Notes: generated by a model not told the origin, from the letters alone. Shown: positions 9,108 through 19,142, counted from the stretch's first letter. The stretch is DNA of 64,000 nucleotides from Paeniglutamicibacter kerguelensis (GCF_017876535.1 NZ_JAGIOF010000001.1:3286001-3350000); one strand, 5' to 3'. Numbers and translations: made by a program.

Positions 9108-9712
9108 ACACCACCCCCGCAACGGCCCAGGACTTCAGCCTCCGCACCACCCTCTATACCGAGGACCTTGGGTCCTGGGGGACGGTGCGGATCGTGCCGC
9201 TGTCCCCGGAGGGAGACCTCGATCTCATCCACGGCTGGGTCACGCAGGATCGTGCCCGGTTCTGGGGCATGACGGAGTACTCCCGCAGCGACGTCCTGGA
9301 GGTCTACCAGTTCCTCGAGTCGCTCGAGACGCACCACGCGTTCCTGGTGGTGCTCGATGGTGAACCGATGGCCCTGTTCCAGACCTACGAGCCCCTGCAT
9401 GATCCCGTGGGCGAGGCCTACCCGGCCCGTGCTGAGGACATCGGCATGCACCTGCTGCTGGCGCCGGCCACCCGGCCCGTCCCGCATTTCACGCCGCGGC
9501 TGGTCACCTCGCTGATCAACTTCATGTTCTCCAACCCCGCCATCGACCGGATCGTAGTGGAACCCGATGCCCGGAATGACAAGGCCGTGCGCCGGCTTGA
9601 ATCCACGTGCTTCGAGCTCGGGCCCATGATCCAGCTGGCGGAGAAGGAAGCGCAGATGGCCTTCCTGACCCGGGAACGCTTCGAGCGCACGGAAGCGCTG
9701 CGCACGCGCTAG
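9104..9712 (+). CDS. Siderophore-type GNAT N-acyltransferase (DesC / IucB / MbtK-like)
   Basis: A 202-residue protein with the fold signature of the hydroxamate-siderophore acyltransferases: 'YSRSDVLEVYQFLESLETHH', 'DIGMHLLLAPA', and 'IDRIVVEPDARNDKAVRRLE' near the C-terminus, where the family binds acyl-CoA. Such enzymes acylate N-hydroxylated diamines (N-hydroxycadaverine in desferrioxamine synthesis) or lysine. The ATG at 9104 has AGAAGGA upstream and overlaps the acylase stop by 4 bp, so the two are translationally coupled behind the iron box. The diamine decarboxylase, the monooxygenase and the IucA/IucC-type synthetase that would complete the pathway are absent, so its present role is unclear. 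Confidence 0.8.
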   Translation: MNTTPATAQDFSLRTTLYTEDLGSWGTVRIVPLSPEGDLDLIHGWVTQDRARFWGMTEYSRSDVLEVYQFLESLETHHAFLVVLDGEPMALFQTYEPLHDPVGEAYPARAEDIGMHLLLAPATRPVPHFTPRLVTSLINFMFSNPAIDRIVVEPDARNDKAVRRLESTCFELGPMIQLAEKEAQMAFLTRERFERTEALRTR

Positions 9713-10889
9713 GCCGAGGCCAGCGCCGCGGTCGGCGCCGTGCGTGCCGCGCGAACCGCGGGCAGAACGCCGGCAATGGCACCCACCGCGATGGTGACAA
9801 GGATCCCGGCAAACAGCACAGCGGGCGGGATCGCCACGGCCCAGCCGTTTGACCGTGCGGCAATCGCGGTGACCAGCCAGCCCAGCAGCGTGCCCGCTGC
9901 CCCGCCCAGGGCCGAGAGCAGCATGGCCTCGAAGAGGAACTGCAGGCGGATGTGCCGCCGCGTGGCACCGAGCGAGCGCCGCAGCCCGATCTCCGAGCGG
10001 CGTTCAAGCACCGAGATGACCATGGTGTTGGCAACCCCGATCCCGCCGACCAGCAGGGCGATCGAGCCAACGCCCACCAGCAGACCGGTGAACGCTTGGT
10101 CGACGGTGTTCTTCGCGGCCAGCGCGTCCGAGGGGCGCGAGACCTTGACCTCGTTGGGTGCCTGCGGGTTGATGGTCGGCGGCAGCAGCTCGCGCACCGC
10201 GGCCACCCGGTCCTCGACGGATCGTTCAAAGATCCGCGTCGGGATGCCGGTATAACCCAGCAACTTGCGGGCCACCGGCTCCCCCACCAGCGCGATGGAG
10301 TCCAGCTCGGGGGCCAACGGGGAGGAATCCAGGATTCCCACCACCGTGAATTGCTGCCCGCCAAGCCAGACAATTGATCCCGCTTTCTGGATACCTAGGC
10401 GTTCGGCGGTGGTGCGCCCCAGCACCGTGGCCGGGAGTCTCTCCGTGGCATCGTTGAACCAGGAACCATCGAGTAGGTTCACTCCGGTGGCCGAGAGCAA
10501 ATCTCCTCCGGCCACGGCCACGGTGAGTCCCCCGGTGCGCGAGGGCTCGATCCGGTCGTTGCGGTAGATGTTCACCCCTTCCATGGTGCCGATGGATCCC
10601 GCGTGCTGGACCCCGGGAATCCGCTTTATGTTCGCTACGGCGTCCTTGGGAAGCTCGGTCTCCTGCCCCAAAACATCGGTGCCGGCAGAAACGGTGAGCA
10701 GGTTGGTGCCCAACACCGCGAGTTTCTCCTTGACCAGCGCCTGGCTGGAGGTGGAGATGCCGATCACCGCGATCATCGCCGCGATGCCGATGGCGATGCC
10801 CAGCGAGGAGAGCACCGCCCGCATGGGGCGGGCGCGCAGCCCGTGGAAGCCCAGCGCGAGCAGGTCTCCGGACCGGAGCTTGGAGCGTT

Positions 10890-10902
<13 letters not shown>
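9709..10902 (-). CDS. MacB/FtsX-type ABC transporter permease
   Basis: A 397-residue permease with one N-terminal helix ('[20 protein letters not shown]'), a large extracytoplasmic MacB-like core domain (about residues 45-270), and three C-terminal helices of the FtsX domain containing '[20 protein letters not shown]'. It is the last gene of a four-gene minus-strand operon with the ATPase, an adaptor and a lipoprotein. MacAB-type systems export peptides, lipids or antibiotics from the outer leaflet by mechanotransmission. The start overlaps the ATPase gene by 13 bp; the stop overlaps the convergent acyltransferase by 4 bp. Confidence 0.93.
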
Positions 10903-11584
<682 letters not shown>

Positions 11585-11588
<4 letters not shown>

Positions 11589-12688
11589 TTGGCGACCACC
11601 ACGGTGTCGCCGGCCTTCAGTTCGACCGACTGCACCTGAACCAACCCGTTGGCGAAGACGCCGGGCTTCACGGGAACCAACTTGACGCCGCCGCCCGCGG
11701 TAATCTCGACGGCGAATCCGCCGCCGGGCTGGGCGAGCAGCGCCGAGACCGGAACCTGCACCACGTTCTTGGCCTTGACCTGGGTGAACTGCACGCCAAC
11801 GGGTACGTCTTGGAGGCCCGCGCCGGCCTTCTCCTTGTCCAGCACCACCGTCACGGGGATCTTGCGGGTGGCGCCCTCGGTGCCTTCCTTCTCCACCGGC
11901 GTGCCGACCGAGCGCACGGTGCCCTTCTCGGTGGCACCGCCCGGCAAGGATACTTCTACCTTGGTATTCTTCTTGGCCAGGGACCGGGCTGAGGTGTCAA
12001 GGAAGACCGCGATCTCCTTCTGGACTCCGGTGACGGAGATGATCTCGCCGCTGGCCACCGAACCCGCCTTCGCCTTGGCCGCCTGGATGCGCACGTCCTT
12101 GGAGGAGAAGACGATGCGGCCGTGCTCGATGATCCCGGTTTGCTTCATCCCCAAAGACTTTTGCCAGTACTTGACGGCGTTCTTGGTGGCCGGGGTGAAC
12201 CTGGTATCCGGGGTCAGCCGGAAGTAGCCAAGTTTGGCCAGCGATTTCTCCAGCTGCAGTACGTCGTTACCGTTGCTCATGCCCTCGGAGAAGGCACGCC
12301 ACACCGGAAGCTCGCCGTGCATCATGACAACAGGAAGATCATCGATGCGGAAAAGCTCATCGCCTACCGAAACGATGGTTCCCGGGGCCGGGATGGACGT
12401 GAGCGTACCGTCTAGGCGGGTTCCCATGTCGCGGCGTGTACCGTGGCCCAAGGTGCCCTGGACTCGTACCGTCTCGATCAAATCTCCGCGCACCACCTGT
12501 GTGCGTTCAAGGTTGAGCGGAGCTGGCCCCTCGGCCTCGGTGACCGGTGGCCGAACCAAGGCCAGGATGCCCGCTACCAGGGCCACTACCACTATGCCTA
12601 AGAGCGTGAAGAGTATCGCACGCTTGCTGCGGCGAGGCCGCTTCATAGTTGGTTCACCGTCACGGTGCGCTGTGTGTTCGGCGCTCAC
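11585..12688 (-). CDS. Efflux periplasmic-adaptor-like (MacA/HlyD-type) subunit with peptidoglycan-binding domain
   Basis: A 367-residue membrane-anchored protein. After a basic N-terminus comes one helix ('AILFTLLGIVVVALVAGILA'), then a barrel-like region, and a PG_binding_1-type module ('LQLEKSLAKLGYFRLTPDT', about 130-190), then a second barrel with 'VPVGVQFTQVKAKNVVQVPV'. Gram-positive relatives link an ABC exporter to the cell wall. The GTG at 12688 overlaps the preceding TAG by one base (TAGTG) and has AGGA upstream; the ATG at 12646 is the alternative start. It is second in the operon, after a lipoprotein gene and before the ABC ATPase. Confidence 0.88.
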
Positions 12689-13188
12689 TAGTTGTTTTCC
12701 TGTCCGTTGGCCTTGGCAGAGCACTTGTCGACGACGTTCACATCGATTTCCGGGCCCAAAGCCGAGCTCATGCCCATGCTGCCCTTGACCGGGTCCGGGT
12801 AGTCGTACCCTGCCTCGCGCATGCAGGAGGCGAAGGCCAGCTGGGATTCAAACATTTCCTGCTCGGTGGGCTGGTTTTCGTCGACCGGCGGATCCCCGAT
12901 AGTTTCCGCGCACTTCGCGTAGGCCGCGTCGAAGGCCACCATGTCGTACTTCGAGAGGTCCACCGAGCCGGTCATACCGTCCTCACCGGTAGCCGGGCCG
13001 GTGATGTCGAAGCCCGCGGCTTTCATGCAGTCGTCGGTCTTTTGTCGCCAGTCAATCAGCGAGAGCTGGTAGTTGTCGGTCTTCAGCTCGGTGCTCTGCG
13101 GTTTTGCCGGGGAACAGGCCGTCAGGCCCAGCACCAGGGCGATCCCGGTGAAGGCCGTGATGCGACGGGCGATGGAGGTGTTCTTCAT
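12688..13188 (-). CDS. Efflux-operon lipoprotein of unknown function
   Basis: A 166-residue lipoprotein precursor: a short basic start, a hydrophobic stretch and lipobox 'LGLTAC' (lipidated Cys about residue 25). The mature part has two similar Cys-containing helices, 'DDCMKAAGF' and 'ASCMREAGY', plus single Cys at 'YAKCAET' and 'VDKCSAK', suggesting disulphides outside the membrane. The ATG at 13188 is preceded by AAGGA; longer upstream frames lack a signal peptide. It is the first gene of the MacAB-like operon and is divergent from the two-component system, so it may bind or present the exported ligand. No named family was recognised. Confidence 0.8.
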   Translation of the reverse strand: MKNTSIARRITAFTGIALVLGLTACSPAKPQSTELKTDNYQLSLIDWRQKTDDCMKAAGFDITGPATGEDGMTGSVDLSKYDMVAFDAAYAKCAETIGDPPVDENQPTEQEMFESQLAFASCMREAGYDYPDPVKGSMGMSSALGPEIDVNVVDKCSAKANGQENN

Positions 13189-13359
13189 GGTGCTGTCCTT
13201 ACATTCGATAAGCAGGCGCTTCGGTCTCTTGGGTTCCAGCACACCAGAACCGGGGTTTAAGGAAGGTAAAGGTCGATATTTACCTTTTCCCAACCGACTT
13301 CCTGATTGACTGGTAGCAGTAACCAGCAGCCGAACCGCGAAGAGAACGGGAAGTCACAC

Positions 13360-14016
13360 GTGCGCGTCCTGATCGTTGAAGATGAAGAATTCTTGGCCGA
13401 GGCGATCCATGATCGGCTGGCGATGGAATCGATCACCGCTCAGGTGGTGGGCGACGGTGACGCCGCGCTGGCCGCGCTGCTGGAACAGGACTTTGATGTG
13501 GTGCTGCTGGACCGGGACATTCCCGGGGTGCACGGCGATGAGGTGGCCCGCCGGCTGGCGGCCGACCCACAGGGACCTGCGGTGCTGATGCTCACCGCCG
13601 CCGGGGACTTGGAGGAGCGCGTCGCGGGCCTGGAATTGGGCGCCGACGACTACATGTCCAAGCCGTTCGAGTTCGCCGAGCTGATTGCCCGGCTGCGGGC
13701 CCTGTCCCGCAGGAAATTCACCACGCTGCCGCCGGTGCTCGAACGCGGCGGGATCCGCGTTGATTCGGTGCGCCGTGAAGTCAGCCGCGACGGGACCCCG
13801 ATCGCGCTGACCCCAAAGGAATTCACGGTCCTGGAACTATTGATGCAAGCGGGCGGCGGAGTGCTCAGTGCGGAGACCCTTTTGGAGCAGGCCTGGGATG
13901 CGAACGCCAACCCGTTCACCCATGCCGTCAAGGTCACCATCAGCACACTTCGCCGCAAGCTCGGCGAACCCAGCCCCATCAAGACCGTTTCGGGAGCCGG
14001 GTATGGCTTTGTCTAG
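13360..14016 (+). CDS. OmpR-family response regulator
   Basis: A receiver domain of about 120 residues with acidic pair E7/D8 and phospho-acceptor D51 ('VVLLDRDIPG'), the conserved Lys in 'YMSKPFEFAEL', and a C-terminal winged helix with 'LTPKEFTVLELLM' and 'VTISTLRRKLGEPSPIKTV'. The GTG at 13360 follows GGGAAG and gives the canonical 'VRVLIVEDE' start; a TTG-led extension upstream is less likely. It overlaps the sensor kinase gene by 14 bp. The divergent MacAB-like efflux operon, about 170 bp away, is its most likely target, as in BceRS- and MacRS-like pairs. Confidence 0.93.
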   Translation: MRVLIVEDEEFLAEAIHDRLAMESITAQVVGDGDAALAALLEQDFDVVLLDRDIPGVHGDEVARRLAADPQGPAVLMLTAAGDLEERVAGLELGADDYMSKPFEFAELIARLRALSRRKFTTLPPVLERGGIRVDSVRREVSRDGTPIALTPKEFTVLELLMQAGGGVLSAETLLEQAWDANANPFTHAVKVTISTLRRKLGEPSPIKTVSGAGYGFV

Positions 14017-15256
14017 GACCACGAACCAAGAAACTACAGTTCCCGGGATCCGCAGGTACCGGGCCACGGTCCGCATGCGCCTGGCCCTGACCTATTCCGC
14101 GTTGCTCACCGGGTCCGGGATCATCATGCTCGGCCTCGTCTATGTCTTCATGCGTTTTGTGCCGACCTACGACCTGGCTGCCGCCACCGTAACCCCCGCG
14201 ACGACCGCCGTTCCCGGCTCCACGCCCGATCCGTCGGCTCCGGTTCCCGGGGTCCCCGAAGGAAGCACCCCCGCGGTTCCCTCGGGGACCGCCTCGGAAT
14301 TGCTGGTCACCTCCACCGACCAGATGCTCAACCTGCTGCTGGTGATTTCACTGGTGGTACTGGTGGTCTTGGCCGTCATCGGAGTGGTCGTCGGCTGGGC
14401 GGTCGCGGGACGCATGCTCAAGCCACTTCAGTACATCAACGCGGCAGTCCGCGGAGCGACGCACGGCGACCTGGGCCAGCGCATCGGGCTCGCCGGTCCG
14501 CGTGACGAGATCTCCGAGCTTGCAACGAATTTCGACACCATGCTGGAGCAGTTGGAACGCTCCTTCGCCGCGTCCAAGCGCTTCGCATCGAACGCCTCCC
14601 ACGAGCTGAGCACCCCGCTGGCCACCAGCCGCGCCATGCTAGACGTGGCCATCGCAAAACACGATGGCCCCGAGTTCACCAAGGTGCTTCATCGGCTGCG
14701 GATCATGAACGAGCGCAGCATCGAGATAACCCGTGCGCTGCTGGAACTGGCACGGGTGGATTCCGCAACCGCGCGCACCGAGCCGATCGACCTGGCCGCG
14801 ACAGCGGCCGAAGTCGCACGGGCCTGTGCTGCAGAAGCTGCAGCGCACGGGATCAAGGTCGAGCTCTCGCTGGATCCGGCCGCCATGGCAGGGGACCCGG
14901 TCCTGATCCGCCAGCTGCTGACAAACCTCGTGCAGAACGCCATCCGGCACAACACCGACGGTGACGGGCACCTGTCCATCCAAACGGCATCGTCGGGAGC
15001 TCACGGCGAGGCGACTCTTGTGGTCGCCAACAGCGGTCCCGTGCTCGAACCGGGCATCGTGCAAAGCCTCACCGAACCGTTCTTCCGGGCGGCCGGGCGC
15101 ACCTCCTCGTCGGGCAGCAAGGGACACGGGCTGGGCCTGTCGATCGTCTCTGCCATCCTCGAACGGCATCGCGGCACGCTTGACCTGGAAGCACAGCCAA
15201 CGGGCGGATTGCGGGTGACGGTCACGTTCCCCGGCGCGGGCGTTTTCGCCGAGTAG
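14003..15256 (+). CDS. Sensor histidine kinase
   Basis: A 417-residue membrane kinase. The first helix (about 22-45) and second (about 110-135) flank a ~60-residue extracytoplasmic loop unusually rich in Pro, Thr and Ser. A HAMP segment and the phospho-acceptor H200 ('SNASHELSTPLATSR') follow, then the ATPase N-box 'LLTNLVQNAIRHN' and G-box 'GHGLGLSIV'. The ATG at 14003 lies inside the regulator gene, so the pair is translationally coupled. The short, low-complexity sensor loop suggests detection within the membrane or through a partner, possibly the neighbouring exporter or its lipoprotein. The same frame stays open upstream but has no better start. Confidence 0.93.
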   Translation: MALSRTTNQETTVPGIRRYRATVRMRLALTYSALLTGSGIIMLGLVYVFMRFVPTYDLAAATVTPATTAVPGSTPDPSAPVPGVPEGSTPAVPSGTASELLVTSTDQMLNLLLVISLVVLVVLAVIGVVVGWAVAGRMLKPLQYINAAVRGATHGDLGQRIGLAGPRDEISELATNFDTMLEQLERSFAASKRFASNASHELSTPLATSRAMLDVAIAKHDGPEFTKVLHRLRIMNERSIEITRALLELARVDSATARTEPIDLAATAAEVARACAAEAAAHGIKVELSLDPAAMAGDPVLIRQLLTNLVQNAIRHNTDGDGHLSIQTASSGAHGEATLVVANSGPVLEPGIVQSLTEPFFRAAGRTSSSGSKGHGLGLSIVSAILERHRGTLDLEAQPTGGLRVTVTFPGAGVFAE

Positions 15257-15290
15257 CGGGTTGTCCCGCGCGGGCGGCGCGGTTCTTTAG

Positions 15291-16046
15291 CTACATGTAC
15301 ATCTTGATTTCGGCGCCCTTGCGGAGCTTGTCCACATAGGCCTTGACCGCGGCTGCTTCCTTTTGCAGCTTCAGCTGCTGGCCCAGCTCGGATTTGATCT
15401 GGTCGAACTTCGGGACCTCGGTGTTTGCCGGCGATCCCTTGGCTTTCTGCTGCTGCAGCAGCACGTCATACGCGGCCTTGAGTTCCTCTTCGGTGGGTTT
15501 GAAATCGCCCACCTCCTTGGCAATCAGGCGTTCGACTTCCAGCTGGGTACGCAATTGCGCGCGGACGGATTTTTCGTCAAGCCCCTGGGCTTCCATGGAC
15601 TTCAAGAATTCGGCGCTACTCATCTTGTTGCTCTTGGCAACATCGGCAAGCGCCTGTTCCAGGTCCTTCGGGGTGGCAAAGATCTTTTCCTTCGCCGCCT
15701 GCTGGATCAGCAATTCGGTGTTCACCAGGCCTTCGGCCGTCTGCTTCTTCAGCTGTGCCTGATCGAGTTCCTGGCCCGACATTTGCGCCTGCAACGCCAC
15801 CTGCTGAAACTGTCCCTCATAGATGCGGGTGAAGTCGGCCTTGGAAATCTTCTCGCCGTTCACCGTGGCCACCAGATCCGGAACGCCCGACAGGTCAGGT
15901 TTTGGCGCAGTTGCCTCGGCACCGGGTGAAACCGGGGAAGATTCGCTGGTCGATGGGCTGGTTTCCGGCTTGGCCGATGAACTGCACGCGGTCATAAACG
16001 ACAACGATGCAATCAGGACGATGGAGGCCATCCATTTTTTGTTCAC
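15291..16046 (-). CDS. SurA-N-domain lipoprotein (PrsA-like chaperone without a rotamase domain)
   Basis: A 251-residue lipoprotein precursor with lipobox 'SFMTAC' and a Ser/Pro-rich linker (about 22-50), then a SurA N-terminal-like domain beginning 'VATVNGEKISKADFTRIYEG'. It is largely helical, with many Lys, Gln and Glu, to the end. The usual parvulin-type PPIase insert is not seen, so it is probably a chaperone acting on secreted proteins at the outer face of the membrane. The stop is 35 bp from the convergent kinase gene. Other secreted-protein genes lie just upstream on the same strand, but no shared promoter was identified. Confidence 0.82.
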   Translation of the reverse strand: MNKKWMASIVLIASLSFMTACSSSAKPETSPSTSESSPVSPGAEATAPKPDLSGVPDLVATVNGEKISKADFTRIYEGQFQQVALQAQMSGQELDQAQLKKQTAEGLVNTELLIQQAAKEKIFATPKDLEQALADVAKSNKMSSAEFLKSMEAQGLDEKSVRAQLRTQLEVERLIAKEVGDFKPTEEELKAAYDVLLQQQKAKGSPANTEVPKFDQIKSELGQQLKLQKEAAAVKAYVDKLRKGAEIKMYM

Positions 16047-16221
16047 GGTTCACTCCCGATGTTTAGACAACCCTTGGAACACTAACAGCTACAGCTGAAA
16101 CGACGCTGTGCGCCCAAACGCCCTGCCTGCCCGTTGTTTCACGCCGATGAAAATTGCCTCGTCCGGAACCCGTTTCATGGGGCCGACCGACGTAAATCCC
16201 CAAATGGGCACCGCGATCGCG

Positions 16222-16878
16222 TTAGCCGCCAAAGGGCCAGGACCAGCCGCCTTTGCCTTCGGGGTCATAGACAACCCTTCCCTTGGGGGCGGCCACATCC
16301 AGCACGATATTGCCCATGGCCTTCTCGCCGGGATTCAGGAAACTCGGTGCGAGCTCGGAATCCTCATAGCACTCCCAGGCCTTGTCGGAAGAGACATCCC
16401 CGTCGCCCCTTCCATCTGCATCGATGACGGAGAATGCCTCGGTAACCAGCGGCATGAAGAGTTCCTCGGAGCTTCCGCCGGCCTTTTCACCCGCTTGCTT
16501 CTTCAACTCGGTTTTCACCTCAAGCACCAAAAAATGGGATCTCGTGGGGCGCAGCTCGGGGCCGCCCATCCGCGACGGACAGCTGTCGAGGAGCCGGGCA
16601 GTGACGACCTCAAAGGTGAAGTAGCTTTCATTGGTCTTTTCATCGACCAGGCCCGCTTCTTCGCCCAGCTGCTTTTGGATGTTGCCGAAGCGGTCGGTCG
16701 TGACGCTTGCATCGGGCGTGGGAGTTGCCATAGCGGTGTCGGCGCTTGCCTGCAACTGGGTCGGAGGCTGCGACGCACCACCCTGGGCCAAATTCGATGC
16801 CAGCAGGATCGCTCCAACCACCAACAATCCGGACAACACCGAGGACACAGTGATCAGGACCTTTTTCTTCAAGCCCAC
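16222..16878 (-). CDS. Membrane-anchored DUF4352-like protein
   Basis: A 218-residue protein with one N-terminal helix ('VLSGLLVVGAILLASNLA') and a Ser/Thr/Pro/Ala-rich linker to about residue 60. The beta-rich exported domain has 'SHFLVLEVKTELKKQ' and 'AMGNIVLDVAAPKGRVVYDP', the layout of the DUF4352 immunoglobulin-like domain. Members are extracellular and of unknown role. It begins 2 bp downstream of the end of the SH3-repeat gene on the same strand, so the two are probably cotranscribed. Confidence 0.7.
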   Translation of the reverse strand: MGLKKKVLITVSSVLSGLLVVGAILLASNLAQGGASQPPTQLQASADTAMATPTPDASVTTDRFGNIQKQLGEEAGLVDEKTNESYFTFEVVTARLLDSCPSRMGGPELRPTRSHFLVLEVKTELKKQAGEKAGGSSEELFMPLVTEAFSVIDADGRGDGDVSSDKAWECYEDSELAPSFLNPGEKAMGNIVLDVAAPKGRVVYDPEGKGGWSWPFGG

Positions 16879-16880
16879 GA

Positions 16881-18212
16881 TCAGTACCGCTTCAGGTAGT
16901 CACCGGACTTGACACGGATGCCACTCTTGGTGAGATATTTGCTCATCTTGGCAGATCCGACATAGGCCCATACCTGGTTGCCTTGCTGGTCCTTGACCAG
17001 TTTCCGGTTGTAGCTCTGGTTCGCCATGGGCTTGCGCGGGTCAAAGCGCTCATAGCGGTCCAGCGCCGCCAGCGTCGAGGCGTAGGACCCTGTCTTCAAC
17101 GTCATCCGTTCGGCCACCACGAGGTGTCCCCGGTCCTTGGACGGAACCATGTAGGAAAGCCAAGTGAGGTCGCGACGCAGGAACAAATTGTGTGAAACGA
17201 CCTTGGTCTTGACCTCGCTGCTGGTCTTCCCCTTGACCAGGCGATAAGCCTTTTGTCCCTTACGCAGGGTGCCATAGACGGCCACGGGATACTGCTTCGT
17301 TTTCGTGGCCGTCAGGTACGAATTCTTGATCCAACCCGTTCCCTTGGACGACTTGACCTGCGACCAGCCCTTGGAAGTCTTGAGATAGGCAACCTTTTCA
17401 CCGCCAGGAATGAGGCCCCGGCTCCCATGGGACGTGGAAGTTCCCTTGCGCAGGTTTACATTCGACTTGGTCCATCGGTACTGGACCGCGTTGTTGGCCA
17501 CCGATGCGGACCGTACCCAGCCATGGCCCGAGGATGACTTGACTCTCTGCCAGTCACCGGAGTTGCGCAGCCACTCAACTCGCGTGTTTTCCTTGAGCCG
17601 GGAAATCCTTGGGGTCTTGTCGCTCGGATCCTTATGGATGGATATTTCTTTTTTCGACCACCGGTAAACAGCTTTCGGGTTGTCCTTTGACAGATGTGAT
17701 GTCTGGATATAGCCAGTCTTGCCCGAAATCCCTACCTTCGAAAATGCGCCCGATTTCCCGAGGTATTCGACCTTGGTACGTCGCTCATGAGTTCCGAGGC
17801 GCTCCGACTCTGTTGAGGCGTCCTTGCGCAGCGTTGTGTATTTGGTGGTGTAGTTGTACACCTTCGCCTTGGACGTTGGCTCGTTGCCGAGGCTATCGGT
17901 GGGGACCCAACCAGTCATCGCCTTGTAGGAAATCCTGGACCAGTCCCCCCGGGTCTCGGTCACAGTCACGGTCGCATTCTTTGGGATATCCGCCAGCGAT
18001 TTCGACGTCGTACTCGCCGATTCCAGCAACTGCAGGAACTCCGACGTCGTTTTTTGCTGTTCCGCCTTTGCAGACGTCAGATCGATGCGCTGGTTCTGCC
18101 CCGCAGCAAAAGAAGACACCTTCGGTGCATCGGCCAGCGCGAAAGCAGTCGTATTTCCAGTTACTGCAATGATCACGGCAAGCGTAAGGGCAATACCTCG
18201 TTGTTGCACCAA
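16881..18212 (-). CDS. Secreted protein: four SH3b repeats fused to a gamma-glutamylcyclotransferase-like domain
   Basis: A 443-residue secreted protein. Residues 1-29 form a signal peptide ending near 'AFALADA'. Four bacterial SH3-type repeats follow (about 75-110, 120-175, 185-240, 245-305), each ending in a GW/GY turn ('TGWVPTDSL', 'TGYIQTSHL', 'HGWVRSASV', 'TGWIKNSYL'). From about 310 the fold changes: 'VAVYGTLRKGQ' and later 'LDRYERFDP' are the hallmark glycine loop and candidate catalytic Glu of the GGCT/AIG2 superfamily. SH3b repeats usually bind cell wall. The inference is a wall-anchored enzyme acting on gamma-glutamyl or related peptides. The next gene downstream starts within 3 bp. 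Confidence 0.78.
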   Translation of the reverse strand: MVQQRGIALTLAVIIAVTGNTTAFALADAPKVSSFAAGQNQRIDLTSAKAEQQKTTSEFLQLLESASTTSKSLADIPKNATVTVTETRGDWSRISYKAMTGWVPTDSLGNEPTSKAKVYNYTTKYTTLRKDASTESERLGTHERRTKVEYLGKSGAFSKVGISGKTGYIQTSHLSKDNPKAVYRWSKKEISIHKDPSDKTPRISRLKENTRVEWLRNSGDWQRVKSSSGHGWVRSASVANNAVQYRWTKSNVNLRKGTSTSHGSRGLIPGGEKVAYLKTSKGWSQVKSSKGTGWIKNSYLTATKTKQYPVAVYGTLRKGQKAYRLVKGKTSSEVKTKVVSHNLFLRRDLTWLSYMVPSKDRGHLVVAERMTLKTGSYASTLAALDRYERFDPRKPMANQSYNRKLVKDQQGNQVWAYVGSAKMSKYLTKSGIRVKSGDYLKRY

Positions 18213-18476
18213 TTCCTCGTTCCCCCAAGGCGATCATAAAATCGCGTTACTGCAACAAATCTATCAACAAAAATCGAACCTTCTTTGACATTCAAAAAAC
18301 GTTGGGAAGAAAACATCGAGTTTGTTGCTGTCTGCTTTTTCTTCCAGCGCATACGCCTCCCAGGCACCGCATCAAAAACCATGGCGAATGTGCCCGGCCG
18401 ACAGTCCAACAACGAATTCATCACAAATTCCCCATGCTCATTTCAGATGCCTTCCACCGCGGGAATACTTGGCAGC

Positions 18477-18986
18477 ATGGCCAGCAGAAGAAGCGGAACG
18501 CACCGGCATGCAGTGCTGGGAACCACCACGGTGCTTTTGCTCGGCGGCGGAATGCTGCTCGCCACCACGGCCTGCATCCCGCAGTATTTCGGCAGCCGGC
18601 CATGCATGCCCCCGGACTACGTCGTTGCTCCTTCGAGCTTGCGCGCCGGCGAGGATCTGAAGATCTCGGCACCGGATGCCACCTGCGACCCCCGTTACGG
18701 CGAGCGCGCCCAAATCCAGATCGAACTCTTGAATGGGCAAAACGAAGTCCTGCTCACCAAGCTGGCACCCATGGGTGATGCCGGCTCCTTCGAGCACACC
18801 CTGCGTATTCCGGCCACCACCAAACCCGGCAGCTACAGCATCTCCGCCTCGCCATTCAACGTGGATTGGTGCGATGACACGGGCAAGAACAACCGCCTGG
18901 AAAACCCGGGATTCGGCCAGTCCGGCGTCATCGAGGTGCGCGCCGCTTGCGCCACGCCGTACGTGGCGTTCCGGGTCGTCAAATAG
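18477..18986 (+). CDS. Small lipoprotein of unknown function
   Basis: A 169-residue lipoprotein precursor starting at ATG 18477: twin-Arg-like basic start, hydrophobic stretch 'GTTTVLLLGGGMLLATTAC' with lipidated Cys at its end, then a mature beta-rich domain of about 130 residues with 'VVAPSSLRAGEDLKISAPDA' and 'PGSYSISASPFNV', resembling an immunoglobulin-like fold. Four further Cys (including 'CMPP', 'ATCDP' and 'DWCDD') may form disulphides. No family was recognised. The frame is open 190 bp further upstream, but that part has no signal peptide. It is divergent from the SH3-repeat gene. Confidence 0.7.
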   Translation: MASRRSGTHRHAVLGTTTVLLLGGGMLLATTACIPQYFGSRPCMPPDYVVAPSSLRAGEDLKISAPDATCDPRYGERAQIQIELLNGQNEVLLTKLAPMGDAGSFEHTLRIPATTKPGSYSISASPFNVDWCDDTGKNNRLENPGFGQSGVIEVRAACATPYVAFRVVK

Positions 18987-19142
18987 CGCGCTGACAGCCG
19001 CTTTCCCTGCCGCCGGCGTCAGCGTGGCGTAGGTCTTTGGCGCCGGGGCGTAAGGATTTCGTGAGGATCGGGTTCACGGCGCACCGGCGGGTATCTGATG
19101 GAAATGTCATCACCTCATCCATCAGGAGGGCCGTCGCCCATC

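Noticed and set aside
12689..13293. N-terminal extensions of the efflux adaptor (to 12724) and lipoprotein (to 13293)
   Set aside because: The extensions either overlap the preceding coding sequence or place the signal peptide 35 residues inside the protein; GTG 12688 and ATG 13188 fit better.
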